From Jannaschia formosa (GTDB lineage Bacteria > Pseudomonadota > Alphaproteobacteria > Rhodobacterales > Rhodobacteraceae): DNA of 64,000 nt. The position numbers and the translations under genes were made by a program. The stretch is from positions 124,001 to 188,000 of the forward strand of contig NZ_QPLJ01000004.1 of assembly GCF_003340555.1 (NCBI RefSeq), given 5' to 3'. Shown in pieces: positions 8,346 to 15,722 of this stretch (positions are counted from its first letter, which is position 1; each line of letters starts with the position of its first letter). The notes under the pieces were generated by a model. The model did no database searches. It saw nothing but the letters and a program-made list of their open reading frames with translations, and was not told the origin of the DNA.

Positions 8346-9155
8346 ATGAAGAAGCAGGTCATCTGCATCCGCTGGGGCACCAAGTACGGCCCCGACTATG
8401 TCAACCGGCTCTACGGGATGGTCGCGCGCAACCTCGCGCCGCCCTTCGACTTCTTCTGCATCACCGACGACGGCGCGGGGCTGAGGCCCGAGGTGCGGGT
8501 CGTGCCCCTGCCGGAGCTGGGCTTCACGCTCGACGGCATCCGCCACGGCGTCTGGGACAAGTCCCGGCTCTGGCAGCCGAAACTGGGCGACATCACCGGG
8601 CCGGTCCTCTTCATGGATCTCGACCTCGTCGTCACTGGCCCGCTCGACGGCTTCTTCGAGGTCGGCGCCCCCGAGGACGTGATCCTTGCCCGCAATCCCA
8701 CGACCCCGTTCGAGAAGCTCGGCCAGACCTCGCTCTACCGCTTTCCTGTCGGCGGACTCGTCCCGCTCTGGGAGAAGTTCCGCGCCGATCCCGTGCGCAT
8801 CGCCGCCGAGCACAAGTTCGAGCAGCGCTTCGTCACCCGCAACGCCCCCGGCGGCGCGCATTTCTGGCCCCGCGGCTGGGTCGCGCATTTCCGCCACCAC
8901 TGCGCGCGGACCTTCCCGCTCAACTACTTCGCCGAGCCGCGGCTTCCGCCCGAGGCCAGGGTCGTGATCTTCGCCGGCGGCCTCAATCCGCCCGACGCCA
9001 TCGCCGGCCGCTGGTGGCCGCATCTGCCGGTCCTGTCGCGCGGCGACCACGTCCGGGCCGCGCTGACCGCGCCCGAACACGCTGGGTCGCGGATGCGCTA
9101 CCTGCGCCACTACATCAAGCCGACCGGCTGGGTCCGCGAGACCTGGGTCGAATGA
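8346..9155 (+). CDS. Putative glycosyltransferase, GT-A fold
   Basis: 269 residues, starting MKKQVICIRWGTKYGPDYVN. The DxD-like motif FMDLDLVVTGPLD near residues 93-105 and the opening IRWGTKYGPDYVNRLYGMV are those of small GT-A transferases that resemble the eukaryotic-type glycosyltransferase 8/32 groups. The donor is probably a nucleotide sugar bound with a metal at the DLD. No signal or membrane segment is visible. Its stop overlaps the start of the next transferase gene (ATGA at 9152), so both are made together and probably act on the same glycan. Possible targets are surface polysaccharide or lipid; the capsule export genes lie about 4 kb away on the same strand. Confidence 0.7.
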   Translation: MKKQVICIRWGTKYGPDYVNRLYGMVARNLAPPFDFFCITDDGAGLRPEVRVVPLPELGFTLDGIRHGVWDKSRLWQPKLGDITGPVLFMDLDLVVTGPLDGFFEVGAPEDVILARNPTTPFEKLGQTSLYRFPVGGLVPLWEKFRADPVRIAAEHKFEQRFVTRNAPGGAHFWPRGWVAHFRHHCARTFPLNYFAEPRLPPEARVVIFAGGLNPPDAIAGRWWPHLPVLSRGDHVRAALTAPEHAGSRMRYLRHYIKPTGWVRETWVE

Positions 9156-10051
9156 GCTGGCGCGACCGCCTGCGCCAGCGCCTCAAGATCGGCAGCGTCG
9201 GCCTCCGTCCCCCCGCTCCGGCGCCCGACCGCCACGGCGTCGCGCTCGCCGCCATCATCCGCAACGAGGCGCGCTACGCCCCCGAATGGGCGCGCTTCCA
9301 CCGCGCGGCGGGGGTGCGGGCGTTCTTCGTCTACGACGACGGCTCGACCGACGGCACGGCCGAGGCCCTGCGCGCCGTGCTGGGCGACGCCCTGACCGTG
9401 ATTCCCTGGGCGCAGCGGCTGGAGGACGCGCGGCTGGGGCGCGAGATCCACAACCAGGTGCTCGCCTATGCCCACGCCGCGTCGAATTTCGGCGGCGCCT
9501 TCCGCTGGATGGGCTTCATCGACGTGGACGAGTTCCTGATCCCCGTCTCCGCCCCCTCGATCCCCGCCGCGCTGGAGGGGCTGGACGTCCCCTCCCTCTC
9601 GCTGCCCTGGCACATGTTTGGGCATGGCGGCCACGAGACCGCGCCCGAGGGCGGCGTGCTCGCCAACTACACCCGCCGCGCCCGCGAGGTCGGTGGAGAC
9701 GCGCCCGGCCTGCGCGCCTTCAAGATGCTGGCCGATCCCTGCCGGATCACCTCGATGCGGGTCCATTCCCTGTCCTGCGACGGGTCCGAGGCGACCTGGA
9801 ACGACCGTGGCGACCGTGTGGCGACGGCCTCCGCCCGCGACCGGCGCTTCGTCTCGGCCGAGCGCCTGCAGCTCAACCACTACTACACCCGCTCCCGCGC
9901 CGAGTTGGAGGCCAAGATCGCCCGCGGCCCGAACCTCCCGTCGAAGGCGGCGGAGTACAGGCGGAAGGTCATGCGGACCGTGGACTCGGTCGAGGCGGAC
10001 ACGGTGGAGGACACGCGCGCGCGGGACTATGCGGCGGGGTTGGGGATGTGA
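9152..10051 (+). CDS. Glycosyltransferase family 2/92-like protein
   Basis: 299 residues. The block LAAIIRNEARYAPEWARFH, then FFVYDDGSTDGT and GFIDVDEFLIP, is typical of the Glyco_tranf_2_4/GT92-like family, with DD and DVD as metal and nucleotide-sugar ligands. A late LNHYYTRSRAELEAKIARG is also a family hallmark. The enzyme should be cytoplasmic. The start at 9152 overlaps the stop of the upstream transferase by four bases, which argues for coupled translation. A role in decorating a surface glycan is inferred from the family and pairing only. Confidence 0.8.
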   Translation: MSWRDRLRQRLKIGSVGLRPPAPAPDRHGVALAAIIRNEARYAPEWARFHRAAGVRAFFVYDDGSTDGTAEALRAVLGDALTVIPWAQRLEDARLGREIHNQVLAYAHAASNFGGAFRWMGFIDVDEFLIPVSAPSIPAALEGLDVPSLSLPWHMFGHGGHETAPEGGVLANYTRRAREVGGDAPGLRAFKMLADPCRITSMRVHSLSCDGSEATWNDRGDRVATASARDRRFVSAERLQLNHYYTRSRAELEAKIARGPNLPSKAAEYRRKVMRTVDSVEADTVEDTRARDYAAGLGM

Positions 10052-10148
10052 GGGCGGATGTCCGGTTCGAGCCCGGAGCGCTGCATGTTGCGAACTGAAT
10101 GCACGAGGTCCGAACACGATAGTATTTCGGTCCTCGACATTATATTAT

Positions 10149-10904
10149 TTATGAGTGGGCTGTTATTGATGAAGCCGGCTCTTGCTTCAATTCCACTAAC
10201 GGTTGGCCGTCGAGGTGAATGTTCACCATCATCGCCGCTGCGACGATGACGACAACGGATATACCGCTCAGGGCTTCAGACCCAGTTGGCTCCAATGGAA
10301 GATGAATGACCCCGGTCCTTCCTGGTTCAAGACTGTCTTCGGGAGGGCCGAATGTTAGATAGCGCATTGCAGCGTCCAGCTCTTTCTCTCGCTTGTTTCG
10401 AGATGTATCGTAGTGTGCGCCGCCAAGTTTGTTGCACGCAAATCGAAGCGTTTGCTCCATCGAAAAGTTCTTACCCTCAAAATGAAGCACAGGACGTTTC
10501 ATTAAACTTCCCAGCTTCATCATCTCGACATTCAAATTGGCCAGTTCGCTCACCCATTGTGGCGGCTCATCAGAGATTGAATGATACAGAGACCAGATTG
10601 GTTTGCCATGGAACCTGACGCCGGCAGATAGATAATAGTTGATGTTGGGGTCGTTCGTTATCCTTTCAAAGATACTCGTATCGTCTCGCACTGGAAAAGT
10701 GAAGGGCACGCATAATTGATCCGTAAGGCGGCGAAGTTCGTTATCGCAAAGCCAACGTCGAACGATAACGGAAGCCTGGCGGACATGGCGATTCTGCACT
10801 GGAGCATTGGGGAACGTAAGCTCCACTAGGCTCTTTAAGTCGTCTTCGAACAGGTTCAGAAGCTCAGAGAATTCTGCGTCTGACATAAGCTCCGGTTTTG
10901 GCAT
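10149..10904 (-). CDS. Orphan protein of unknown function, atypical base composition
   Basis: 251 residues from the ATG at 10904 (MPKPELMSDAEFSELLNLF); an ATG 15 codons upstream is possible but has no ribosome site. I do not recognise the family. The protein is mostly soluble, has the motif LRFACNKLGGAHYDTSR near residue 165 and a hydrophobic stretch (SVVVIVAAAMMV) near the C-terminus. Codons use far more A and T than all neighbours: the gene and its flanks from about 10080 to 10970 look near 48 percent G+C against about 70 percent around it. That is the clearest sign of recent transfer in the window. It stands alone between glycosyltransferases and rhodanese. Confidence 0.7.
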   Translation of the reverse strand: MPKPELMSDAEFSELLNLFEDDLKSLVELTFPNAPVQNRHVRQASVIVRRWLCDNELRRLTDQLCVPFTFPVRDDTSIFERITNDPNINYYLSAGVRFHGKPIWSLYHSISDEPPQWVSELANLNVEMMKLGSLMKRPVLHFEGKNFSMEQTLRFACNKLGGAHYDTSRNKREKELDAAMRYLTFGPPEDSLEPGRTGVIHLPLEPTGSEALSGISVVVIVAAAMMVNIHLDGQPLVELKQEPASSITAHS

Positions 10905-11021
10905 CGTGTGATTCCGGTTACTCTTTCTGCAAGAAGTATTGATGATCATAGACTGACCGTCGAATACTTCGAGGAAATGCCCCGAAGGTCTGCTTCGTCC
11001 CGCAAAGCGAACGTCGCCCCC

Positions 11022-11417
11022 CTACGCCTCCCGCTCCACCGGCCCGCCCTTCTCCTCCCAGGTCGAGAAGCCTTCCTTCAGATGCGCCGCCTCGAACCCC
11101 ATGTCCTGCAGCGTCGCCACCGTCAGCGCCGAGCGCCAGCCCGAGGCGCAGTGGAAGACGTAGCGCGCGCCGGGCTTCGCGAAGACCGGCTTGTGGTAGG
11201 GGCTGTCGGGGTCGACCCAGAACTCGATCATCCCGCGCGGCGCGTGGACCGAGCCGGGGATGTAGCCCGTCCGCGACCGCTCCCTCGGGTCGCGGATGTC
11301 GACGATCACCAGGTCCGGGTCGTCCATCTGCGCGATCAGGTCGGCGGTCTCGACCTCCTCGATCCGGGCGCGGGCCTCGGCCACCATCTCGGCGGAGCTT
11401 TTCTTCAATGCGGTCAT
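11022..11417 (-). CDS. Single-domain rhodanese-like sulfurtransferase
   Basis: 131 residues starting MTALKKSSAEMVAEARAR, with AGGAGGG seven bases before the ATG. A rhodanese fold is shown by DLVIVDIRDPRERSRTGYIP, GSVHAPRGMIEFW and the active-site loop FHCASGWRSA, with the catalytic Cys90 present. Such proteins move sulfane sulfur from thiosulfate or persulfides to cyanide or thiols. The variant with the GMIEFWVDPDSPYH segment is common in proteobacteria as a cytoplasmic protein. It stands alone, divergent from the ParA-like gene, so no pathway can be read from context. Confidence 0.88.
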   Translation of the reverse strand: MTALKKSSAEMVAEARARIEEVETADLIAQMDDPDLVIVDIRDPRERSRTGYIPGSVHAPRGMIEFWVDPDSPYHKPVFAKPGARYVFHCASGWRSALTVATLQDMGFEAAHLKEGFSTWEEKGGPVEREA

Positions 11418-11529
11418 GGAACCCTCCTGTCGGCTGGAAGGCTGACATGCCCCAGGGGCAGGGGCAAGCATTGACGCCGGGACGGGGGCGGGCGATGCTG
11501 CGGCGCCGCATGACTGCCCGGAGACCGCC

Positions 11530-12162
11530 ATGGCCAGGATCATCACCTTCGCCCAGCAGAAGGGCGGGTCGGGCAAGACGACGCTCTGCGCCCATGTCGC
11601 CGTCGAGCTGGCCTCGCGGGGCCACGGCGTGGCGCTTCTCGACAGCGACCCGCAGGGGTCGCTCGGGCGCTGGTTCATGACCCGGTTCGAGCGCGACAGC
11701 GGCCTCAAAGGCGACATCACCTTCTCGACCTCCTCGGCCTGGGGCGTCAGCTACGAGGCGTCGAAGTACAAGGACACACACGATTACGTCCTGATCGACA
11801 CGCCGCCCAAGATCGACAGCGACCTCAAGCCCGCGCTCAAGTCCTCGGACCTGATCGTGGTGCCGGTGACGGCCAGCCAGGTCGATCTCTGGGCGACCGA
11901 GGGCGTGCTGGAGATGGCGGGGCGCGAGAAGAAGCGCCCGCTCGCCGTGCTCAACCGCGCCCGCGCCGGGACCAAGCTGACCAACTCGGTCAAGGCCGCG
12001 CTCTCGGGGCTGGAGGCCGAGGCCGCCGAGGCGGTCGTCGCCAACCGCGTCGCCTATGCCGAGGCGCTGGGCGCCGGACTCGGCGTGGCCGAGATGCCCG
12101 GCGCGGGCATGGCCGCGGCGGAGATCGCCGCGCTGACCGACGAGATCCTCGCGCGGCTCTGA
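11530..12162 (+). CDS. ParA/MinD-family ATPase without a visible ParB partner
   Basis: 210 residues. A deviant Walker A (KGGSGKTT, residues 11-18), Walker A' (LLDSDPQGS) and DTPPK motif place it in the ParA/Soj superfamily. The length and the C-terminal AEAAEAVVANRVAYAEALGA resemble the short ParA-like proteins of alphaproteobacteria that stand apart from the chromosomal parAB locus. Such proteins position plasmids, polar structures or protein clusters through ATP-dependent DNA or membrane binding. No parB, parS-like repeat or replication gene is next to it, so the cargo is unknown. It overlaps nothing and has its own start with a short leader. Confidence 0.85.
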   Translation: MARIITFAQQKGGSGKTTLCAHVAVELASRGHGVALLDSDPQGSLGRWFMTRFERDSGLKGDITFSTSSAWGVSYEASKYKDTHDYVLIDTPPKIDSDLKPALKSSDLIVVPVTASQVDLWATEGVLEMAGREKKRPLAVLNRARAGTKLTNSVKAALSGLEAEAAEAVVANRVAYAEALGAGLGVAEMPGAGMAAAEIAALTDEILARL

Positions 12163-12245
12163 CGGGGCAGGGGCCTGACGCCACGGCGTCGGCCGGTCGC
12201 AAAGCATCGAAAGATCGCGGACCGCCCGGACCGCGTCGGCCGGTC

Positions 12246-12845
12246 TTATCCCGCCTCGACCAGCCGCGCGACGTAGCGGGCCAGCGTGTCGATCTCCAGG
12301 TTCACCAGATCGCCCTCGGCTGCCTCGCCCCAGGTCGTCGCCTCCCGGGTGTGGGGGATGATGTTGACGCCGAAGCGCCGCCCCTCGACCTCGTTGACGG
12401 TGAGCGAGGTGCCGTCGAGCGCGATCGAGCCCTTGGACGCCACGAACCGCGCCAGCGCCTCGGGCGCCTCGAAGACGAAGCGCCGGGAATCGCCCTCGGG
12501 CGTGACCGAGACGATCCGCGCGACGCCGTCGACATGGCCCGACACGATATGACCGCCCAGCTCGTCGCCCACCCGCAGCGCCCGCTCCAGGTTGATCCGC
12601 CGGCCCTCGGTCCAGCGCTCCAGCGCGGTCTTCGACACCGTCTCGGCGCTCACGTCCACGTCGAACCAGCCGCCCTCGGCGTCGCGGCCCCGGTCAACCA
12701 CGGTCAGGCAGACCCCGTCGCAGGCGATCGAGGCGCCGATGTCGATGCCCTCAGGGTCGTAGCCCGTGCCGATCCGCACCCGCAGGTCGCCGCGCCGCTC
12801 CAGCGCCCGGACCCTGCCGATATCGGTGACGATTCCCGTGAACAT
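12246..12845 (-). CDS. ribE: Riboflavin synthase, alpha chain
   Basis: 199 residues starting MFTGIVTDIGRVRALERRGD, the conserved start of riboflavin synthase, chosen over an ATG seven codons upstream. Two lumazine-binding repeats are visible: the first holds ACDGVCLTV, the second SIALDGTSLTVNEV, and HIVSGHVDG lies at the junction. The enzyme dismutates two 6,7-dimethyl-8-ribityllumazine molecules to riboflavin and the pyrimidine precursor. In many relatives it sits with ribD and ribBA; here it is flanked by ParA and capsule genes, with no other rib gene in view, so the pathway genes may lie elsewhere. Convergent with the ParA-like gene. Confidence 0.95.
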   Translation of the reverse strand: MFTGIVTDIGRVRALERRGDLRVRIGTGYDPEGIDIGASIACDGVCLTVVDRGRDAEGGWFDVDVSAETVSKTALERWTEGRRINLERALRVGDELGGHIVSGHVDGVARIVSVTPEGDSRRFVFEAPEALARFVASKGSIALDGTSLTVNEVEGRRFGVNIIPHTREATTWGEAAEGDLVNLEIDTLARYVARLVEAG

Positions 12846-12968
12846 TCCGCTTTCCTCGCGCCGCATGTTGCGTATTTGCTGCTAATTCGGGCCACACCCG
12901 GCCGCAAGTGCCCCATTCCCGCCAAACTGCTGGGGCAGCTTGCAGGTGACTGAAACCCGGAGGGCGCG

Positions 12969-14252
12969 ATGCGGCCCCTACGCCGATTCCTGTTCCTGCA
13001 AGGGCCTCACGGGCCCTTCTTCGACCGCCTGGGGCGCCTGCTCCGCGCGGCGGGGGCAGAGACGTGGCGCGTGGGCTTCAACCGCGGGGACGAGGCATTC
13101 TGGTTCGACCGCCCCTCCTACATCCCCTTCCAGGCCGCGCCGGAGGCCTGGCCCGACAGGCTGGACGCGATCCTGGGCGAGAAGGGGATCACCGACATCG
13201 TCCTCTACGGCGACACCCGCCCGATCCACGCCGAGGCGGTCGCCGCGGCGAAGGCGCGCGGGCTCACGGTCCACGTCTTCGAGGAGGGCTACCTGCGCCC
13301 CTGGTGGGTCAGCTACGAACGCGGCGGGTCGAACGCCAATTCCCGGCTGATGGGCAAGACCGTGCCCGAGATGCAGGCGGCGCTGGCGCAGCTCGACCTC
13401 GACCTGCCGGACGCGCCCGCCCATTGGGGCGACATGCGCCACCACGTCTTCTACGGGATGCTCTATCACTGGTTCGTGCTGTCGCGTCCGGGCCGCTACC
13501 GCGCCTACCGACCGCATCGCGACGTGACCGTCCTGACCGAGTTCCGGCTCTACCTGCGCCGCCTCGTGACGATGCCCCTCACCGCGCTGGAACGCCGCAT
13601 CCGCACCCACCGGATCACCACGGGCGGCTTTCCCTACCACCTCTGCCTGATGCAGCTGGCCCACGACTCGAGCTTCAAGGCCCATTCCCCCTTCGCCTCG
13701 ATGACCGAGTTTCTGGAGGTCGTCGTGGCGGGCTTCGCCGCCGGCGCGCCCTCGCATCACCACCTCGTGCTCAAGGCCCACCCGCTGGAGGACGGCCGCG
13801 CGCCCATCGTCCAGACGATCCGGCGCCTCACGCAAGAGCACGGGCTGGAAGGCCGCGTCCACTACCTGCGCGGCGGCAAGCTCGCCGCGCTGATGAACGA
13901 GGCGCGCTCGGCCATCACCGTCAACTCGACCGCGGCGCAGCAGGCGCTCTGGCGCGGGTTGCCGGTGCTGGCGCTGGGGCGGTCGGTCTATTCCAAGCCG
14001 GAATTCGTCGCCGATCAGAGCGTCGAGGCCTTCTTCGCCGACCCGACCCGGCCCGACAGCCGCGCCTATCGCGACTACCGCCACTACCTGCTGGAAACGA
14101 GCCAGGTGGCGGGCGGATTCTACTCCGCGCGCGGACGCAGGCAGCTGCTTCGACAGGTCGTCGACATGATGCTGTCGGAGCTCGACCCCTATGACCGCCT
14201 CGAAGCCGGCAAGCCGGCGCCGAGGCAGAACCTGAAACTTGTCTCCGGCTGA
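12969..14252 (+). CDS. kpsS: Capsular polysaccharide export protein KpsS
   Basis: 427 residues starting MRPLRRFLFLQGPHGPFF, with the family segments VLYGDTRPIHAEA, FEEGYLRPWWVSYE and late TVNSTAAQQALWRG. KpsS is a cytoplasmic beta-Kdo transferase that builds the poly-Kdo linker on the lipid anchor of group 2 capsules, together with KpsC. It is first in a four-gene plus-strand run with the Wza-like lipoprotein, a small membrane protein and kpsC, which gives a consistent export role. The ABC transporter genes kpsM/kpsT/kpsE are not in the window. Confidence in family is high; capsule composition is unknown. Confidence 0.9.
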   Translation: MRPLRRFLFLQGPHGPFFDRLGRLLRAAGAETWRVGFNRGDEAFWFDRPSYIPFQAAPEAWPDRLDAILGEKGITDIVLYGDTRPIHAEAVAAAKARGLTVHVFEEGYLRPWWVSYERGGSNANSRLMGKTVPEMQAALAQLDLDLPDAPAHWGDMRHHVFYGMLYHWFVLSRPGRYRAYRPHRDVTVLTEFRLYLRRLVTMPLTALERRIRTHRITTGGFPYHLCLMQLAHDSSFKAHSPFASMTEFLEVVVAGFAAGAPSHHHLVLKAHPLEDGRAPIVQTIRRLTQEHGLEGRVHYLRGGKLAALMNEARSAITVNSTAAQQALWRGLPVLALGRSVYSKPEFVADQSVEAFFADPTRPDSRAYRDYRHYLLETSQVAGGFYSARGRRQLLRQVVDMMLSELDPYDRLEAGKPAPRQNLKLVSG

Positions 14253-14354
14253 CGCCGGGGCCATGACCGAATTCGCCCGGCGGGGGACACCCCCCGCCAG
14301 ACGGGGGCCAACCCCCGCGAAGAGGCACCAGAGGCAGAACGAAAGGGCAGTCAC

Positions 14355-15494
14355 GTGATCATGCACAAAAGCCGGGGGGCGCGGGCCGTGGCCCTGTGCC
14401 TGGCCCTGACCACCATCGCCAGCTGCGGTGTCGTGCCGCGCCCGGGGCCGACCAAGTCCGAGATCTTCGCCGGATCGGTCCTGCGCGAGGGCGACGCCTT
14501 CATCGTCTCGGTCAATGACCGGGTGACGCGGGCCACCGCCGTCGTCCCGGCCCTGGGCTTCAGCCACGCCTTCCTCAATGCCGGGCTGCTTGGCGCCGAC
14601 ACGATCCGTCCCGGCGACACGCTGGGACTGATCGTCTACGAGAACGTCGAGGACGGGCTTCTGACCAACGCGGGCGCCTCGGCCTCGCTCATCGACGAGG
14701 TCCAGGTCGACAGCGCGGGCTTCATCTTCATCCCCTATGCGGGCCGCATCCGCGCGGCGGGCAACACGCCCGAGGCGCTGCGCGACATCATCACGCGGCG
14801 GCTGGACCAGCAGACCCCCGACCCGCAGGTCCTCGTCCGCCGGATCGCGGGCGACGGGGCGACGGTCTCAGTCGTCGGCGGCGCCACGGCCCAGGGCGTC
14901 TACCCGATCGAGCGTCCGACGCGCACCCTGACCGCCATGATCGCGGCGGCGGGCGGCGTGGCGATCCCGACCGAGGTCGCCCGCGTCACCGTATCCCGTG
15001 GGCACCACACCGAGACCGTCCTGCTGGAAGACCTCTACCGCAACCCGAAGCTCGACATCGCGCTGCGCGACGGCGACCGCATCTTCATCGAGGAGGACAG
15101 CCGCGCCTTCACCGTGCTCGGCGCCACCGGCACGCAGCAGCGGCTGGAGTTCGAGACCGACATCGTCACCGCCATCGAGGCGCTGGCCCAGGTCGGCGGC
15201 CTGCAACCCCAGCTCGCCAACCCGACCGGCGTCTTCATCTTCCGCAACGAACCCGAAGAGATCGCCGAGGCCGTGCTCGGCCGCGACGACCTGATCGGGA
15301 CGCAACGCGTGGTCTACGTGCTCGACCTGACGGAGCCGAACGGCATGTTCCAGGCCCGCGACTTCCTGATCCGCGCGGGCGATACGGTCTACGTGACCGA
15401 GGCGCCCATCGTCCGGTGGAACCGCTCGGTCGCCGCGATCTTCGGCTCGCTCACGCCGATCGCCTCGACCGCCAACACGCTGGGGGTGAACTGA
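14355..15494 (+). CDS. Outer-membrane polysaccharide export lipoprotein (Wza/KpsD-like)
   Basis: 379 residues with a lipoprotein signal: hydrophobic ALCLALTTIAS followed by Cys24. The mature part has a polysaccharide export (Poly_export) domain with GDTLGLIVYEN, IPYAGRIRAAGNTPE and VLVRRIAG, then SLBB-type repeats (GGATAQGVYPIERPTRTL; later LTEPNGMFQARDF). It should form the outer-membrane channel for the capsule. The GTG at 14355 is used here because AAAGGG stands about eight bases upstream; the ATG at 14361 would also fit. The stop overlaps the start of the following small gene (TGATG), indicating coupled translation in the capsule operon. Confidence 0.9.
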   Translation: MIMHKSRGARAVALCLALTTIASCGVVPRPGPTKSEIFAGSVLREGDAFIVSVNDRVTRATAVVPALGFSHAFLNAGLLGADTIRPGDTLGLIVYENVEDGLLTNAGASASLIDEVQVDSAGFIFIPYAGRIRAAGNTPEALRDIITRRLDQQTPDPQVLVRRIAGDGATVSVVGGATAQGVYPIERPTRTLTAMIAAAGGVAIPTEVARVTVSRGHHTETVLLEDLYRNPKLDIALRDGDRIFIEEDSRAFTVLGATGTQQRLEFETDIVTAIEALAQVGGLQPQLANPTGVFIFRNEPEEIAEAVLGRDDLIGTQRVVYVLDLTEPNGMFQARDFLIRAGDTVYVTEAPIVRWNRSVAAIFGSLTPIASTANTLGVN

Positions 15495-15685
15495 TGACCC
15501 TGCAGGACCGCATCGGCCCCGCCCGTGGCCTGATCCAGGCCGCGCTCGCCACCGGCCTTGTCTGGGCGCTGATCCCGCCCGAGGACGGCCCGGCCCTCCT
15601 GCGCGGCGCGATGATCGTGCTGCTGGCGGCGCTGGCCGTCGCGGCGCTGGCGACGAGCACGGTCGCGGGCCCCGGCAAGCGGTGA
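15494..15685 (+). CDS. Small membrane protein of the capsule operon
   Basis: 63 residues starting MTLQDRIGPARGLIQAALAT, with two hydrophobic stretches (IQAALATGLVWALI and AMIVLLAALAVAALA) that look like a membrane hairpin and a basic C-terminus. It overlaps the stop of the Wza-like gene by one base and is followed after 37 bases by kpsC, so it is embedded in the export operon. I do not recognise a family. The conserved context suggests a small accessory of the export machinery, as inference. Confidence 0.7.
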   Translation: MTLQDRIGPARGLIQAALATGLVWALIPPEDGPALLRGAMIVLLAALAVAALATSTVAGPGKR

Positions 15686-15722
15686 CGCGCGCGCCCGAGG
15701 GCCGCGCGCGGGCCGCCTCGGG

